Origin: an uncultured Mycobacteriaceae bacterium
Lineage (GTDB): Bacteria > Actinomycetota > Actinomycetes > Mycobacteriales > Mycobacteriaceae
Reading direction: 5' to 3'
Assembly: GCA_902826815.1 (NCBI GenBank)
Contig: CADEGF010000049.1
Span: forward strand, 17,723-54,827
Length of the DNA: 37,105 nucleotides
Both the position numbers and the translations under genes were made by a program. This document shows positions 19,704 to 27,680 of the stretch, piece after piece. Position 1 is the stretch's first letter. Every line of letters starts with the position of its first letter. The notes beneath the pieces are model-generated. The model saw only the letters and a list, made by a program, of their open reading frames with translations. It made no database searches and was not told where the DNA came from.

Positions 19704-20861
19704 ATGGCAACACCACTGACCACGACATACAGGGCGTGGATCGACGATTCCGATTGCGGTCTCGAGGAGTTCCGCGTCGAGGTGGCGCGCGATACCGACC
19801 GCGCCGACTATCCACATGCCGTCGACGTCCGGGAGAACGTCCTGATCTACCGGGCGGACGCGTCAGACGACCGGCGCGGATTGCAGGCCGAGTTGATCCG
19901 CGCGCTGACCGACGGTCCCGGTGTCGTGGTGTTCGAAGACGCGTTCTCCGCCGACGTCGTCGACCGCGCCAGCGACGCCTTCTTCGCGATCATCGAGGCG
20001 CAGCGCGCGGATGGATCCGCGGCGGGCGACCACTTCGGGAAGCCGGGGGCCAACGACCGCATCTGGAACGCCGCGCAGAAACTGGCGCTTCACTCCCCCG
20101 ATGTGTTCGCGGACTACTACGCCAACGACACGCTCGCCGTGGTCTCGCAGGCCTGGCTCGGCCCGCGCTATCAGGTCACCTCACAGGTGAACGTCGTCAA
20201 TCCCGGTGGCAACCAACAGGTTCCGCACCGCGACTATCACCTCGGCTTCGTCGCACCCGATGATTTGGCGGCCTACCCGGCGCATCTGCACCGCACCTCG
20301 CCTGTGCTCACCCTGCAGGGCGCCGTCGCGCACTGCGATATGCCGATCGAGAGCGGACCGACGATGCTGCTGCCGTACTCGCAGCAGTTCGTCGGCGGTT
20401 ACGTCGCGTTCAACCGGCCCGAGTTCGTGGATTTCTTCGCAGAGCGTCACGTGCAGGTGCCGCTGCGCAGCGGCGACGCGGTGTTCTTCAACCCCGCGCT
20501 GTATCACGGCGCAGGCTCCAACGTGTCGACCGACATCCTGCGGATGGCGAACCTGCTGCAGATCTCGTCGCCGTTCGGCCGGGCGATGGAGGCGCTGGAC
20601 CGCACCGCGATGGTGCGGGCGATCTACCCGTCGCTGGTCGCGATGAAGGCCGCGGGCCGCTCGCAACGCGAACTGCACAACGCCGTCGTCGCGACCGCGG
20701 AAGGCTACGCGTTCCCCACCAATCTCGACCTCGACCAGCCGATCGGCAGCCTCGCTCCGCCGTCGCAGGTCGACACCGTGCTGGCCGCTCTGGCCGATGG
20801 CTCCACCCCAGAACAACTCGATGTCGCACTGCGCGGCCAGGACGATCGGAGAATTCCATGA
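19704..20861 (+). CDS. Phytanoyl-CoA dioxygenase (PhyH)-family Fe(II)/2-oxoglutarate oxygenase
   Basis: A protein of 385 residues starting MATPLTTTYRAW at 19704. The double-stranded beta-helix iron ligands are visible: His175-x-Asp177 in QVPHRDYHLG and the distal His268 in LYHGAGSN, with Arg280 a likely 2-oxoglutarate ligand. The family hydroxylates or oxidatively demethylates small molecules using 2-oxoglutarate and oxygen. Its stop overlaps the start of the inositol-dehydrogenase-like gene by 4 bp, so the two must be made together. No PhyH step exists in the standard inositol pathway. One idea is removal of a methyl group from O-methyl inositols, or hydroxylation of a cyclitol, before dehydrogenation; this is inference. 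Confidence 0.85.
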   Translation: MATPLTTTYRAWIDDSDCGLEEFRVEVARDTDRADYPHAVDVRENVLIYRADASDDRRGLQAELIRALTDGPGVVVFEDAFSADVVDRASDAFFAIIEAQRADGSAAGDHFGKPGANDRIWNAAQKLALHSPDVFADYYANDTLAVVSQAWLGPRYQVTSQVNVVNPGGNQQVPHRDYHLGFVAPDDLAAYPAHLHRTSPVLTLQGAVAHCDMPIESGPTMLLPYSQQFVGGYVAFNRPEFVDFFAERHVQVPLRSGDAVFFNPALYHGAGSNVSTDILRMANLLQISSPFGRAMEALDRTAMVRAIYPSLVAMKAAGRSQRELHNAVVATAEGYAFPTNLDLDQPIGSLAPPSQVDTVLAALADGSTPEQLDVALRGQDDRRIP

Positions 20862-21868
20862 CCACAATCGGCGTAATCGGGCTGGGTCGCATCGGCGCCT
20901 TTCACACCGACACCCTCAGCGGCCTTGACAGCATCGACAATCTGGTGATCACCGACGAGCGGCCCGAGCTCGTGGCGGCGGTGGCGGCCAAACACGGTGC
21001 CAAGCCGGCGGATTCGGTTGACGAGCTGCTCTCCTCGGGCCTCGACGGGGTGGTCGTCGCCGCGGCGACGCCGGCCCACGCCGAGTTGACGCTGGCCGCC
21101 GTCGAGCGTGGGATCCCCACGTTCTGCGAGAAGCCGATCGCGTCGACGGCAGCGGAGTCCGCCAAGGTCGCCGACATCATCTCCCGATCCGGTGTGCCGG
21201 TTCAGGTCGGCTATCAGCGTCGCTTCGACGCCGCGTTCGCCGCGGCCAAGCGTGCCGTCGACGACGGTTCTCTCGGCCTCATCCACACGGTCCGCAGCAC
21301 GACGATGGATCCCGCGCCGCCGCCGATGGAGTACATCGCGGGCTCCGGCGGCATCTTCCGTGACTGCGCGGTGCACGACTTCGACATCCTGCGGTGGATC
21401 ACCGGCGGTCAGCAGGCCGTCGACGTGTATGCCACCGGCAGCGTGCAGGGCGACCCGAAGTTCAGCGAGTTCGGCGACGTCGACACCGCCGCCGTTGTGG
21501 TGCGATTCGAATCAGGCACCCTCGGCGTCATCTCGGCGGCCCGCTACAACGGCCGCGGGTATGACTGCAGGCTCGAGGTGCACGGTTTCCATGACACCGT
21601 CGTCGCGGGGTGGGATCAGGGCGCACCGGTGCGAAACGTCGACCCCGCCAACGATTTCCCCGAGGGTCCGGCACACCACTTCTTCATGGACCGCTTCACC
21701 GAGGCGTTCCGTGCGGAGCTCGCCGCCTTCGTCGACGTCGCCAAGGGCAATGCCGCGCCCGCCTGCACCGTCGAGGATGCGGTCGAGGTGGCCTGGCTTG
21801 CCGAGGCGGCAACCGAGTCGCTGAAGCGCGGTGTTCCGGTACGAATCGGCGAAGTGAGGTCCAAGTGA
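20858..21868 (+). CDS. Inositol 2-dehydrogenase-like oxidoreductase (Gfo/Idh/MocA)
   Basis: An NAD(P)-dependent dehydrogenase of 336 residues. The Rossmann motif GLGRIG is at residues 8-13, the EKP motif at 91-93 (catalytic Lys92), and Asp169 with His173 in RDCAVHDFDILRW complete the Lys-Asp-His triad used by inositol dehydrogenases (spacing as in IolG). Substrate is probably myo-, scyllo- or another inositol or a derivative. It overlaps the PhyH gene (ATGA) and the TIM-barrel gene (GTGA) by 4 bp each. It is a different gene from the canonical iolG at 35133, so the organism has at least two inositol-dehydrogenase-type enzymes here. Confidence 0.88.
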   Translation: MTTIGVIGLGRIGAFHTDTLSGLDSIDNLVITDERPELVAAVAAKHGAKPADSVDELLSSGLDGVVVAAATPAHAELTLAAVERGIPTFCEKPIASTAAESAKVADIISRSGVPVQVGYQRRFDAAFAAAKRAVDDGSLGLIHTVRSTTMDPAPPPMEYIAGSGGIFRDCAVHDFDILRWITGGQQAVDVYATGSVQGDPKFSEFGDVDTAAVVVRFESGTLGVISAARYNGRGYDCRLEVHGFHDTVVAGWDQGAPVRNVDPANDFPEGPAHHFFMDRFTEAFRAELAAFVDVAKGNAAPACTVEDAVEVAWLAEAATESLKRGVPVRIGEVRSK

Positions 21869-22746
21869 AAACCGTGAAAATCGCTGGTGCCCCGATCTCC
21901 TGGGGTGTGTGCGAGGTACCCGGATGGGGATACCAACTCGCCCCCGACCGGGTGCTCGCCGAGATGCGCGACGTCGGAATGTCTGCGACAGAGCTTGGGC
22001 CGGAAGGCTTTCTGCCATCCGACACCGCCGAGCTGACGGCGCTGCTGGACTCCTACGGCCTGGCGTGCGTCGGCCAGTTCGCCCCGGTCGTGCTGCACGA
22101 CGCAGATCACGATCCGGTGCCCGATATCGCCGCGTCGCTCGATGCGATCGTGGCGTGTCGAGCCGATGTGCTCGTGCTGGCCGCGGCCACCGGCGCCGAG
22201 GGCTACGACGCGCGACCCACACTCGATGACAGCCAGTGGGCGACGCTGCTGGCCAATCTGGACCGGCTCGCCGCCGCGGCAGCCGACCGCGGCGTCCTCG
22301 CGGTGCTGCATCCGCATGTCGGAACGATGGTGGAGACGCGCGACGAAGTCGACCGCGTGCTGACGGGCTCGGCGATCCGACTGTGCCTGGACACCGGTCA
22401 CCTCTTGATCGGCGGAACGGACCCGCTGCAGCTCGCCCGGCAGGTGCCGGACCGCATCGCCCACGCCCATCTCAAGGATGTGGACGCGACGCTGGCGGCC
22501 GACGTGCAGGCGGGAACGCTGAGCTACACCGATGCGGTCCGGCGCGGGATGTACACGCCGCTCGGAGCAGGCGATGTGGACATCGCAGGCATCGTCACCG
22601 CATTGCGGAGCAACGGATTCGACGGCTGGTTCGTGATGGAGCAGGACACCATCCTCGACGCCGAGCCGACCGACGAGGGCCCCCTTCGCGACGTCCGCGC
22701 TAGTGTGACGTTCATGCAGAACGTATGCCGCAGCGTAACGGTATGA
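21865..22746 (+). CDS. Xylose-isomerase-like TIM barrel protein (IolE/IolH-like)
   Basis: A protein of 293 residues from the GTG at 21865, which overlaps the preceding stop. It belongs to the AP endonuclease 2 / xylose isomerase-like TIM barrel group. The start KIAGAPISWGVCEVPGWGYQ and ATELGPEGFLP resemble IolE (inosose dehydratase) in this window (SAPDSWGVWF, IELGPFGYLP). Probable metal ligands lie in LHPHVG, CLDTGHL, HLKDVD and FVMEQD. The likely reaction is dehydration or isomerisation of the keto-cyclitol made by the upstream dehydrogenase. Both ends overlap neighbouring genes by 4 bp. Confidence 0.85.
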   Translation: MKTVKIAGAPISWGVCEVPGWGYQLAPDRVLAEMRDVGMSATELGPEGFLPSDTAELTALLDSYGLACVGQFAPVVLHDADHDPVPDIAASLDAIVACRADVLVLAAATGAEGYDARPTLDDSQWATLLANLDRLAAAAADRGVLAVLHPHVGTMVETRDEVDRVLTGSAIRLCLDTGHLLIGGTDPLQLARQVPDRIAHAHLKDVDATLAADVQAGTLSYTDAVRRGMYTPLGAGDVDIAGIVTALRSNGFDGWFVMEQDTILDAEPTDEGPLRDVRASVTFMQNVCRSVTV

Positions 22747-23705
22747 GCTTGCGAATCGGGGTGCTCGGTGCATCCCGAATCGCCGACCTCGCCATTGTCG
22801 GTCCAGCGCAGCAGCTGGGTCATCGGCTGGTTGCAGTGGCTGCGCGCGATCGCGGGCGCGCCGAGCTGTTCGCCGAAAAGCACGGCGTCGAGCGTGTTTT
22901 GAATTCCTACGCCGACGTCATCGCCGATCCGGACGTCAACGCTATCTACAACCCGTTGGCGAATTCACTGCACGCGCCGTGGAACCTCGCCGCGGTCCAA
23001 GCGGGTAAGCCGGTACTCACCGAGAAGCCGTTCGCGCGCAACAGGTCCGAGGCGCAGCTGGTAGCCGAGGCCGCACAGGCGGCGGGTGTCACGGTCGTCG
23101 AGGGCTTCCACTATCTCTATCATCCGGTGACCCGCCGGGCCTTCGAGCTCGCGGCCGACGGCACGATCGGCGATATGCATCACGTCGAGGTGCGGATGGC
23201 GATGCCCGCACCCGATGCCTCCGATCCGCGTTGGTCGTTCGACCTGGCGGGCGGGGCGTTGATGGATCTGGGCTGTTACGGCCTACACGTCATGCGCATG
23301 CTGGGCCGCCCGTCGGTCATCCGTGCGCATGCCAATGAACGCAGCCCCGGCGTCGACGAATGGTGCGACGTGGAACTCGGCTTTCCCGGCGGCGCAACCG
23401 GACTCAGCGCCAACACGATGACGGCCCCTGACTACTCGTTCACCCTGCGTATCGTCGGCACCAAGGGAGATCTGTTGGTGCACAACTTCATCAAGCCCAA
23501 CGAGGACGACCGGCTGACCATCCGGACCGCTGAAGGCACCCGTATCGAACACCACGGCACCAGGACGTCGTACAGCTATCAGCTCGAGGCGTTCGCATCG
23601 CACGTGCTGCACGGCACGCCGCTGCCGATCGACACAGCAGATGCGGTGGACAACATGGCCTACGTCGATGCGGCGTACCGCGCCGCTGGCCTGACCCCGC
23701 GCTGA
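22743..23705 (+). CDS. Gfo/Idh/MocA-family oxidoreductase
   Basis: A dehydrogenase of 320 residues from the ATG at 22743, overlapping the previous stop as ATGA (an in-frame ATG at 22725 is possible but less likely). The Rossmann segment RIGVLGASRIA is at 4-14 and TEKP at 93-96 (Lys95). Unlike the inositol-dehydrogenase-like neighbour, the second catalytic region reads MDLGCYGLH, a D-x-G-x-Y pattern as in glucose-fructose oxidoreductase or dihydrodiol dehydrogenase-like members, so it acts on a different substrate from IolG. It is the last gene of the four-gene operon and is followed by a strong hairpin. Confidence 0.85.
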   Translation: MSLRIGVLGASRIADLAIVGPAQQLGHRLVAVAARDRGRAELFAEKHGVERVLNSYADVIADPDVNAIYNPLANSLHAPWNLAAVQAGKPVLTEKPFARNRSEAQLVAEAAQAAGVTVVEGFHYLYHPVTRRAFELAADGTIGDMHHVEVRMAMPAPDASDPRWSFDLAGGALMDLGCYGLHVMRMLGRPSVIRAHANERSPGVDEWCDVELGFPGGATGLSANTMTAPDYSFTLRIVGTKGDLLVHNFIKPNEDDRLTIRTAEGTRIEHHGTRTSYSYQLEAFASHVLHGTPLPIDTADAVDNMAYVDAAYRAAGLTPR

Positions 23706-23738
23706 AAGCGCATGAAAGCGCCGCCCCAGTTTCTCTGC

Positions 23739-23796
23739 CGAGCAGACGCAAAAGTGCCGAAATCATCGGCGTGTCGGGTGCTTTTGCGTCTGCTCG
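23739..23796. terminator. Bidirectional hairpin between convergent genes
   Basis: Perfect 16-bp inverted repeat CGAGCAGACGCAAAAG / CTTTTGCGTCTGCTCG, with a nested stem GCCGA-AATCA-TCGGC in the loop. It lies between the convergent ends of the Gfo/Idh gene (23705) and the ABC ATPase gene (23816) and could stop transcription from both sides. The A-rich and T-rich ends of the arms are at the loop side, not outside, so it is not a textbook intrinsic terminator. Confidence 0.65.
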
Positions 23797-23815
23797 CGAG
23801 TGGATCTAGCCCGAT

Positions 23816-24640
23816 CTAGCCCTTGGCGGCGCGCAGTTCGTGTGACAGCGCCTCGAGCTCGTCGCCGCCCGCCATTTCCTGGGTGAGGTGCTCGAGCGTG
23901 ATGTCGTCGTAGGTGCAGTCCAGCTTCTGCTGGCCGCGTTTCAGGATCACGAAGTGGTCACCGACCATGTGGGCGTGGTGCGGGTTGTGCGTGATGAACA
24001 CGACGCCGAAGCCGGCCTCTTTGGCCGCGGTGATGTATTTGAGCACCACGCCCGACTGCTTGACGCCGAGCGCGGCGGTCGGCTCGTCGAGGATCAGCAC
24101 GCGCGCACCGAAGAACACGGCTCGCGCGATCGCCACACACTGGCGTTGACCACCCGACAGCGAGCCGATCGGCACGTCGACGTCGGGCAGGTCGATGCCC
24201 ATCTTCGACAATTCGGACAGCGTCGTCGCGCGCATCGCGTTGGCGTCGAGCGCCCACGGGAACGACTTCGTCCGGATCTCTTGACCGAGGAAGAAGTTGC
24301 GCCACACCGGCATCAACGGCACGACGGCGAGGTTCTGGTACACCGTCGCAATGCCTTTGGACAGCGAATCCTTCGGCGACGTGAACCTGGTCGGCTCACC
24401 GTCGACGAGAAGCTCGCCGTCCGTCTGCGGGTGATATCCGGCGATGATCTTGATCAGCGTCGACTTCCCTGCGCCGTTGTCACCGAGGATGCCCGTGACC
24501 TCGCCGGCATGCACGCGAAGCGAGATGTCTTTGAGCGCAGTGATATTGCCGTACGACTTGCCGACGTTCTTCAACTCGACCAGTGGCACTCTGCCCCCCG
24601 ATGGGGCTTCTTCGACGTCCTGATCAACCGTTGCGGTCAT
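23816..24640 (-). CDS. Sugar/inositol ABC transporter ATP-binding protein
   Basis: An ATPase of 274 residues of the CUT2-like (ribose/fructose/inositol) carbohydrate importers, but with a single nucleotide-binding domain like FrcA rather than the double domain of RbsA. Walker [10 protein letters not shown], signature LSGGQRQ, Walker [13 protein letters not shown] and switch histidine in FITHN are all present. It acts at the inner face of the membrane. The start has GAGGTGACCC upstream. It follows the permease by 3 bp and is the last gene of the transporter operon. Confidence 0.94.
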   Translation of the reverse strand: MTATVDQDVEEAPSGGRVPLVELKNVGKSYGNITALKDISLRVHAGEVTGILGDNGAGKSTLIKIIAGYHPQTDGELLVDGEPTRFTSPKDSLSKGIATVYQNLAVVPLMPVWRNFFLGQEIRTKSFPWALDANAMRATTLSELSKMGIDLPDVDVPIGSLSGGQRQCVAIARAVFFGARVLILDEPTAALGVKQSGVVLKYITAAKEAGFGVVFITHNPHHAHMVGDHFVILKRGQQKLDCTYDDITLEHLTQEMAGGDELEALSHELRAAKG

Positions 24641-24643
24641 GGG

Positions 24644-25702
24644 TCACCTCTTTGCGGCGTAGTTGCGGAATGCGTTGTTGGCGATCACCGCGAACAGCAG
24701 CATCACGCCCATGAAGAACTTGAACCAGTCGGGATTCCACCCGGCGTAGACGATGCCCTGCTGCACCATGCCGAAGATGAACGCGCCGACCGCTGCACCG
24801 ATCGCGGTGCCGTAACCGCCAGTCAGAAGGCAGCCACCGATCACCGCCGCGATGATGTAGATGAACTCATTGCCGACGCCCTGCCCGGACTGGACGGTGT
24901 TGAACGCGAACAGATAATGCATGCCCGCGAACCAGGCGCAGAAGCCGACGAACATGAACACGCCGATCTTCACCGCGGTGACCGGAACACCCACTGCGCG
25001 GGCGCTTTCCTCGTCCCCGCCGACCGCGAAGATCCAGTTACCGATCCGAGTCTTGAAAAGGACGTACGTCGCGACGGCGGTGAACAGCAGCCACCAGAAA
25101 ACGGTGATGCGGACGCCGACTCCGCCGATGGTGAACGTGTGGTTGAACAGCCACTGCGCCGAATCCCAGCCCTGCATGTCGTTCACACTTGGCGTCGCGA
25201 CCTGACCCGAAACAAGCTTGGTCACCGCGAGATTGATGCCGGTGAGCATCAGCAGCGTGCCCAGGGTGATCAGGAAGCTGGGGATCTTTGTCTTCATCAC
25301 CAGATACCCGTTGAAGAACCCGACGGCCAGCGCGACGATCAGCGCCAGCCCGGCGCCCGCCCACAGATTCAGGTGCAGGTTGTAGGCGAGCATCGATGCG
25401 GCGAGCGAACTCGTCGTCACCGCCACACCCGCCGACAGGTCGAACTCTCCGCCGATCATCAGCAGCGCGACCGCGCAGGCCATGATCCCGATCGTCGAGC
25501 TGGCGTACAGGACCGTCGCCAGGGCTTCGGGTGAGCGGAACGGCGGCGCGACGAAAAGGAAGAAGATGAAGATCGCCACGGCTCCGATCGCGGCACCCAT
25601 CTCCGGGCGAATCAGCAACCGCTGTAGGCGGTTTCGTTCCTTGACTCGTTCGTCGCGAACGACCTTGTGGCTGGCAACGTCCAGATCAGCTTGGGTAGTC
25701 AT
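24644..25702 (-). CDS. Sugar/inositol ABC transporter permease
   Basis: An integral membrane protein of 352 residues of the RbsC/FrcC (BPD_transp_2) type. A charged N-terminus of about 35 residues is followed by roughly nine to ten hydrophobic helices. Family segments include [44 protein letters not shown] and [19 protein letters not shown]. It forms the channel for the sugar captured by the lipoprotein encoded 24 bp upstream. Confidence 0.94.
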   Translation of the reverse strand: MTTQADLDVASHKVVRDERVKERNRLQRLLIRPEMGAAIGAVAIFIFFLFVAPPFRSPEALATVLYASSTIGIMACAVALLMIGGEFDLSAGVAVTTSSLAASMLAYNLHLNLWAGAGLALIVALAVGFFNGYLVMKTKIPSFLITLGTLLMLTGINLAVTKLVSGQVATPSVNDMQGWDSAQWLFNHTFTIGGVGVRITVFWWLLFTAVATYVLFKTRIGNWIFAVGGDEESARAVGVPVTAVKIGVFMFVGFCAWFAGMHYLFAFNTVQSGQGVGNEFIYIIAAVIGGCLLTGGYGTAIGAAVGAFIFGMVQQGIVYAGWNPDWFKFFMGVMLLFAVIANNAFRNYAAKR

Positions 25703-25726
25703 GATGTGCTCTCTCCTGCGCAGCGG

Positions 25727-26716
25727 CTAGCGGGTTCCGGCTTTGGCCAGTTCGGCGACCGATTCGATGTTGCCTTCGTCGATGAACGACGGACCCGTCA
25801 GAGTCGCCTGTCCGCCGCCGATCAGGTTCTTGTTGTTGAGGTAAAGCCACAGCGAGTCGACCGCCAGGTAGCCCTGCAGGAACGGCTGCTGGTCCACCGC
25901 CCACTTCACGTCGCCTGCGGTGATCGCATCGACCAGCGCGGCGTTGGTGTCGAAGGTGACGATATCCGCATTGCTTCCTGCGTTTTTCTTCGATTGCACT
26001 GCCGCCAACGCGATCGGTGCGCCGAGTGCGACGACGTGGTCGATGGACTTGTCCTGCTGGAGCTTGGCGGTGATGGTCGCCTCGACAGAGGGCATGTCCT
26101 TGCTGTTGACGTTCAGGATCTCCGACTGCCCTTTGAACCCTTCGCGGACACCGGCGCAGCGGGATTCCAGTGCGACCTGGCCCTGCTCCTGGATGACGCA
26201 GACGATCTTCTTCGCGCCGTCCTTCTGCAGCCGCTCACCGGCCGCGACACCGGCCAGCTTTTCGTCCTGGCCGAAGTACTCCTGGACGCCCATGGCCTTC
26301 CAGTTGTCGAAGCCAGAGTTGAAGGCGACGACGGGAATGTCCTTGCCCAGTGCGGCTTTGACGGCGGGCGCCATCGCGTCGGGCTTGGCAAGCGTCAGCG
26401 CGATTCCGTCGACGCCGCTGTCGATCGCGGTCTGCACGAGGTTGGCCTGGTTCGGCGCCTCGGGGTCATTGGAGTAGCGCAGCTCGATGTTGTCCTTGTC
26501 GGCGGCGGCCTGAGCGCCCTTGCGGATCAGATCCCAGAACGAGTCGCCCGGCACTTCGTGCGTGATCATCGCGACGGTGGCACGCGGAGTGTTCGCCTGT
26601 CCCGCACCCATGCCTTCGCCGTTTTCCTGGGGTTTGCCTCCGGTTGACGAACATGATGCGATGCCGACGACGAGCACGCTTGCCCCCGCGACCGCAGCGA
26701 GCCGACTGAACCTCAT
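25727..26716 (-). CDS. Sugar/inositol-binding lipoprotein of ABC transporter
   Basis: A secreted lipoprotein of 329 residues starting MRFSRLAAVAGASVLVVG at 26716, with AAGGAGAAAT just upstream. The lipobox IASC puts the lipidated cysteine at residue 22. The mature part is a periplasmic-binding-protein type 1 fold (Peripla_BP_4) with RATVAMITHEVPGDSFWDLIRKG, NQANLVQTAIDSGVDGI and VAGERLQKDGAKKIVC. The binding specificity cannot be read directly; context with an IolR-like operator and iol genes suggests inositol or a related polyol. It is the first gene of the binding protein-permease-ATPase operon. Confidence 0.94.
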   Translation of the reverse strand: MRFSRLAAVAGASVLVVGIASCSSTGGKPQENGEGMGAGQANTPRATVAMITHEVPGDSFWDLIRKGAQAAADKDNIELRYSNDPEAPNQANLVQTAIDSGVDGIALTLAKPDAMAPAVKAALGKDIPVVAFNSGFDNWKAMGVQEYFGQDEKLAGVAAGERLQKDGAKKIVCVIQEQGQVALESRCAGVREGFKGQSEILNVNSKDMPSVEATITAKLQQDKSIDHVVALGAPIALAAVQSKKNAGSNADIVTFDTNAALVDAITAGDVKWAVDQQPFLQGYLAVDSLWLYLNNKNLIGGGQATLTGPSFIDEGNIESVAELAKAGTR

Positions 26717-26761
26717 TATTTCTCCTTGCATCGAGTGCGGCGGAACACGCCTCACCGGTTG

Positions 26762-26790
26762 ATGTAATACGGCTCACAAGCGAAAGTCAA
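26762..26790 (-). promoter_or_regulatory. Promoter candidate of the ABC transporter operon
   Basis: On the minus strand TTGACT (26790-26785) is a good -35 hexamer. TTACAT (26767-26762) at 17-bp spacing, or TATTAC at 15-bp spacing, could be the -10. Transcription would begin about 35-40 bp before the binding-protein start. Confidence 0.45.
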
Positions 26791-26795
26791 GACTT

Positions 26796-26805
26796 TGTTC
26801 GGACA
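26796..26805. promoter_or_regulatory. IolR-like operator variant between transporter and isomerase
   Basis: TGTTCGGACA; its reverse complement TGTCCGAACA matches 9 of 10 positions of the Corynebacterium glutamicum IolR consensus KGWCHTRACA as I recall it. It sits 5 bp upstream of the transporter -35 and upstream of the divergent isomerase promoter, so one bound repressor could affect both. Confidence 0.4.
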
Positions 26806-26823
26806 TTAGGACTGCACATCAAA

Positions 26824-26832
26824 TGCTAGGGT
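26824..26832 (+). promoter_or_regulatory. Extended -10 promoter of the isomerase gene
   Basis: TGCTAGGGT fits an extended -10 (TGN-TANNNT), 37 bp before the ATG at 26870. The same TGCTA-type element occurs at the iolR promoter. No good -35 is present. Confidence 0.45.
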
Positions 26833-26869
26833 GCATCGATCCTGGTCGAAGAGAAACGGATGGCAACCG

Positions 26870-27655
26870 ATGACTGACATTCAACTGGCGGTCTGCTCCG
26901 AGATGGTGTTCACCGAGCTGCCGCTCATCGACCGGGTACGGCGCATCGACGAGCTCGGCTTCGACGTCGAGATCTGGAGTTGGCACGACAAGGACCTCGA
27001 CGCGCTGGCCGCCACCGGGGCCCGGTTCTCGTCGATGACCGGCTACCTTCAGGGCGACATGGTCGATCCCGCCAGCGCCGACGAGGTGGTGCGGACGGCC
27101 GAGCTGAGCATCAAAGCGGCCGAAACACTTGGGGTTCCGCGACTCAACCTGCATACCGCCGAACTCGTCGACGGCAAGGCGGCCCGGCCGCGCCAGCGCG
27201 CCACCGGCGAGATGTGGCTGACGGCGCAGCGCGCGCTCGAGCGAATCGGCGAGCTCGGTGCCGCAGCGGGCGTCATGTTTTGCGTGGAGAACCTGAACAC
27301 CATCGTCGACCATCCCGGTGTGCCGCTCGCGCGGGCGAAGGACACGCTGGCGCTCATCGAGGGCGTCGGCCATCCGAACGTGCGGATGATGCTCGATCTG
27401 TATCACGCGCAGATCGGCGAGGGGAATCTCGTCGAGCTGATCCGCCGGTGCGGGGACGCAATCGGCGAGGTTCAGGTCGCCGATGTGCCGGGCCGCTGCG
27501 AGCCGGGCACCGGCGAGATTCACTACCCGGCCATCGCGAAGGCACTGCGCGACATCGGGTTCACCGGCACCGTCGGCCTGGAGGCATTCGCCTCCCGCGT
27601 GGGCGTCGCGGGCAGCGAGGCCGCCCTGGAAGCCTTCCGCCGCGCCTTCACCTAG
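26870..27655 (+). CDS. Hydroxypyruvate isomerase-like TIM barrel sugar isomerase
   Basis: A protein of 261 residues starting MTDIQLAVCSEMVF, of the xylose isomerase-like TIM barrel family, closest in look to hydroxypyruvate isomerase/OtnI-type proteins. Probable metal ligands: Glu in VMFCVENLNT, Asp-x-x-His in MMLDLYHAQ, the segment IGEVQVADVPGR with GEIHYP, and Glu in VGLEAF. It may isomerise a keto-sugar or keto-inositol (an IolI-type role), which is inference. It is alone on the plus strand, divergent from the transporter, and ends at a palindrome shared with the convergent gene. Confidence 0.85.
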   Translation: MTDIQLAVCSEMVFTELPLIDRVRRIDELGFDVEIWSWHDKDLDALAATGARFSSMTGYLQGDMVDPASADEVVRTAELSIKAAETLGVPRLNLHTAELVDGKAARPRQRATGEMWLTAQRALERIGELGAAAGVMFCVENLNTIVDHPGVPLARAKDTLALIEGVGHPNVRMMLDLYHAQIGEGNLVELIRRCGDAIGEVQVADVPGRCEPGTGEIHYPAIAKALRDIGFTGTVGLEAFASRVGVAGSEAALEAFRRAFT

Positions 27656-27662
27656 TCACCCC

Positions 27663-27680
27663 TAATGCTCGCGAGCATTA
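27663..27680. terminator. 18-bp perfect palindrome between convergent genes
   Basis: TAATGCTCGCGAGCATTA reads the same on both strands and can fold as a 7-bp stem with a CGCG tetraloop. It starts 8 bp after the isomerase stop, and its right end contains the stop codon of the convergent DUF559-like gene, so it could act as a terminator for both. Confidence 0.45.

Noticed and set aside
23888-25534. Open frame of 548 codons on the plus strand opposite the ABC ATPase and permease
   Set aside because: Antisense to genes with complete Walker motifs and transmembrane pattern; its own product is His/Arg/Asp-rich without domains.
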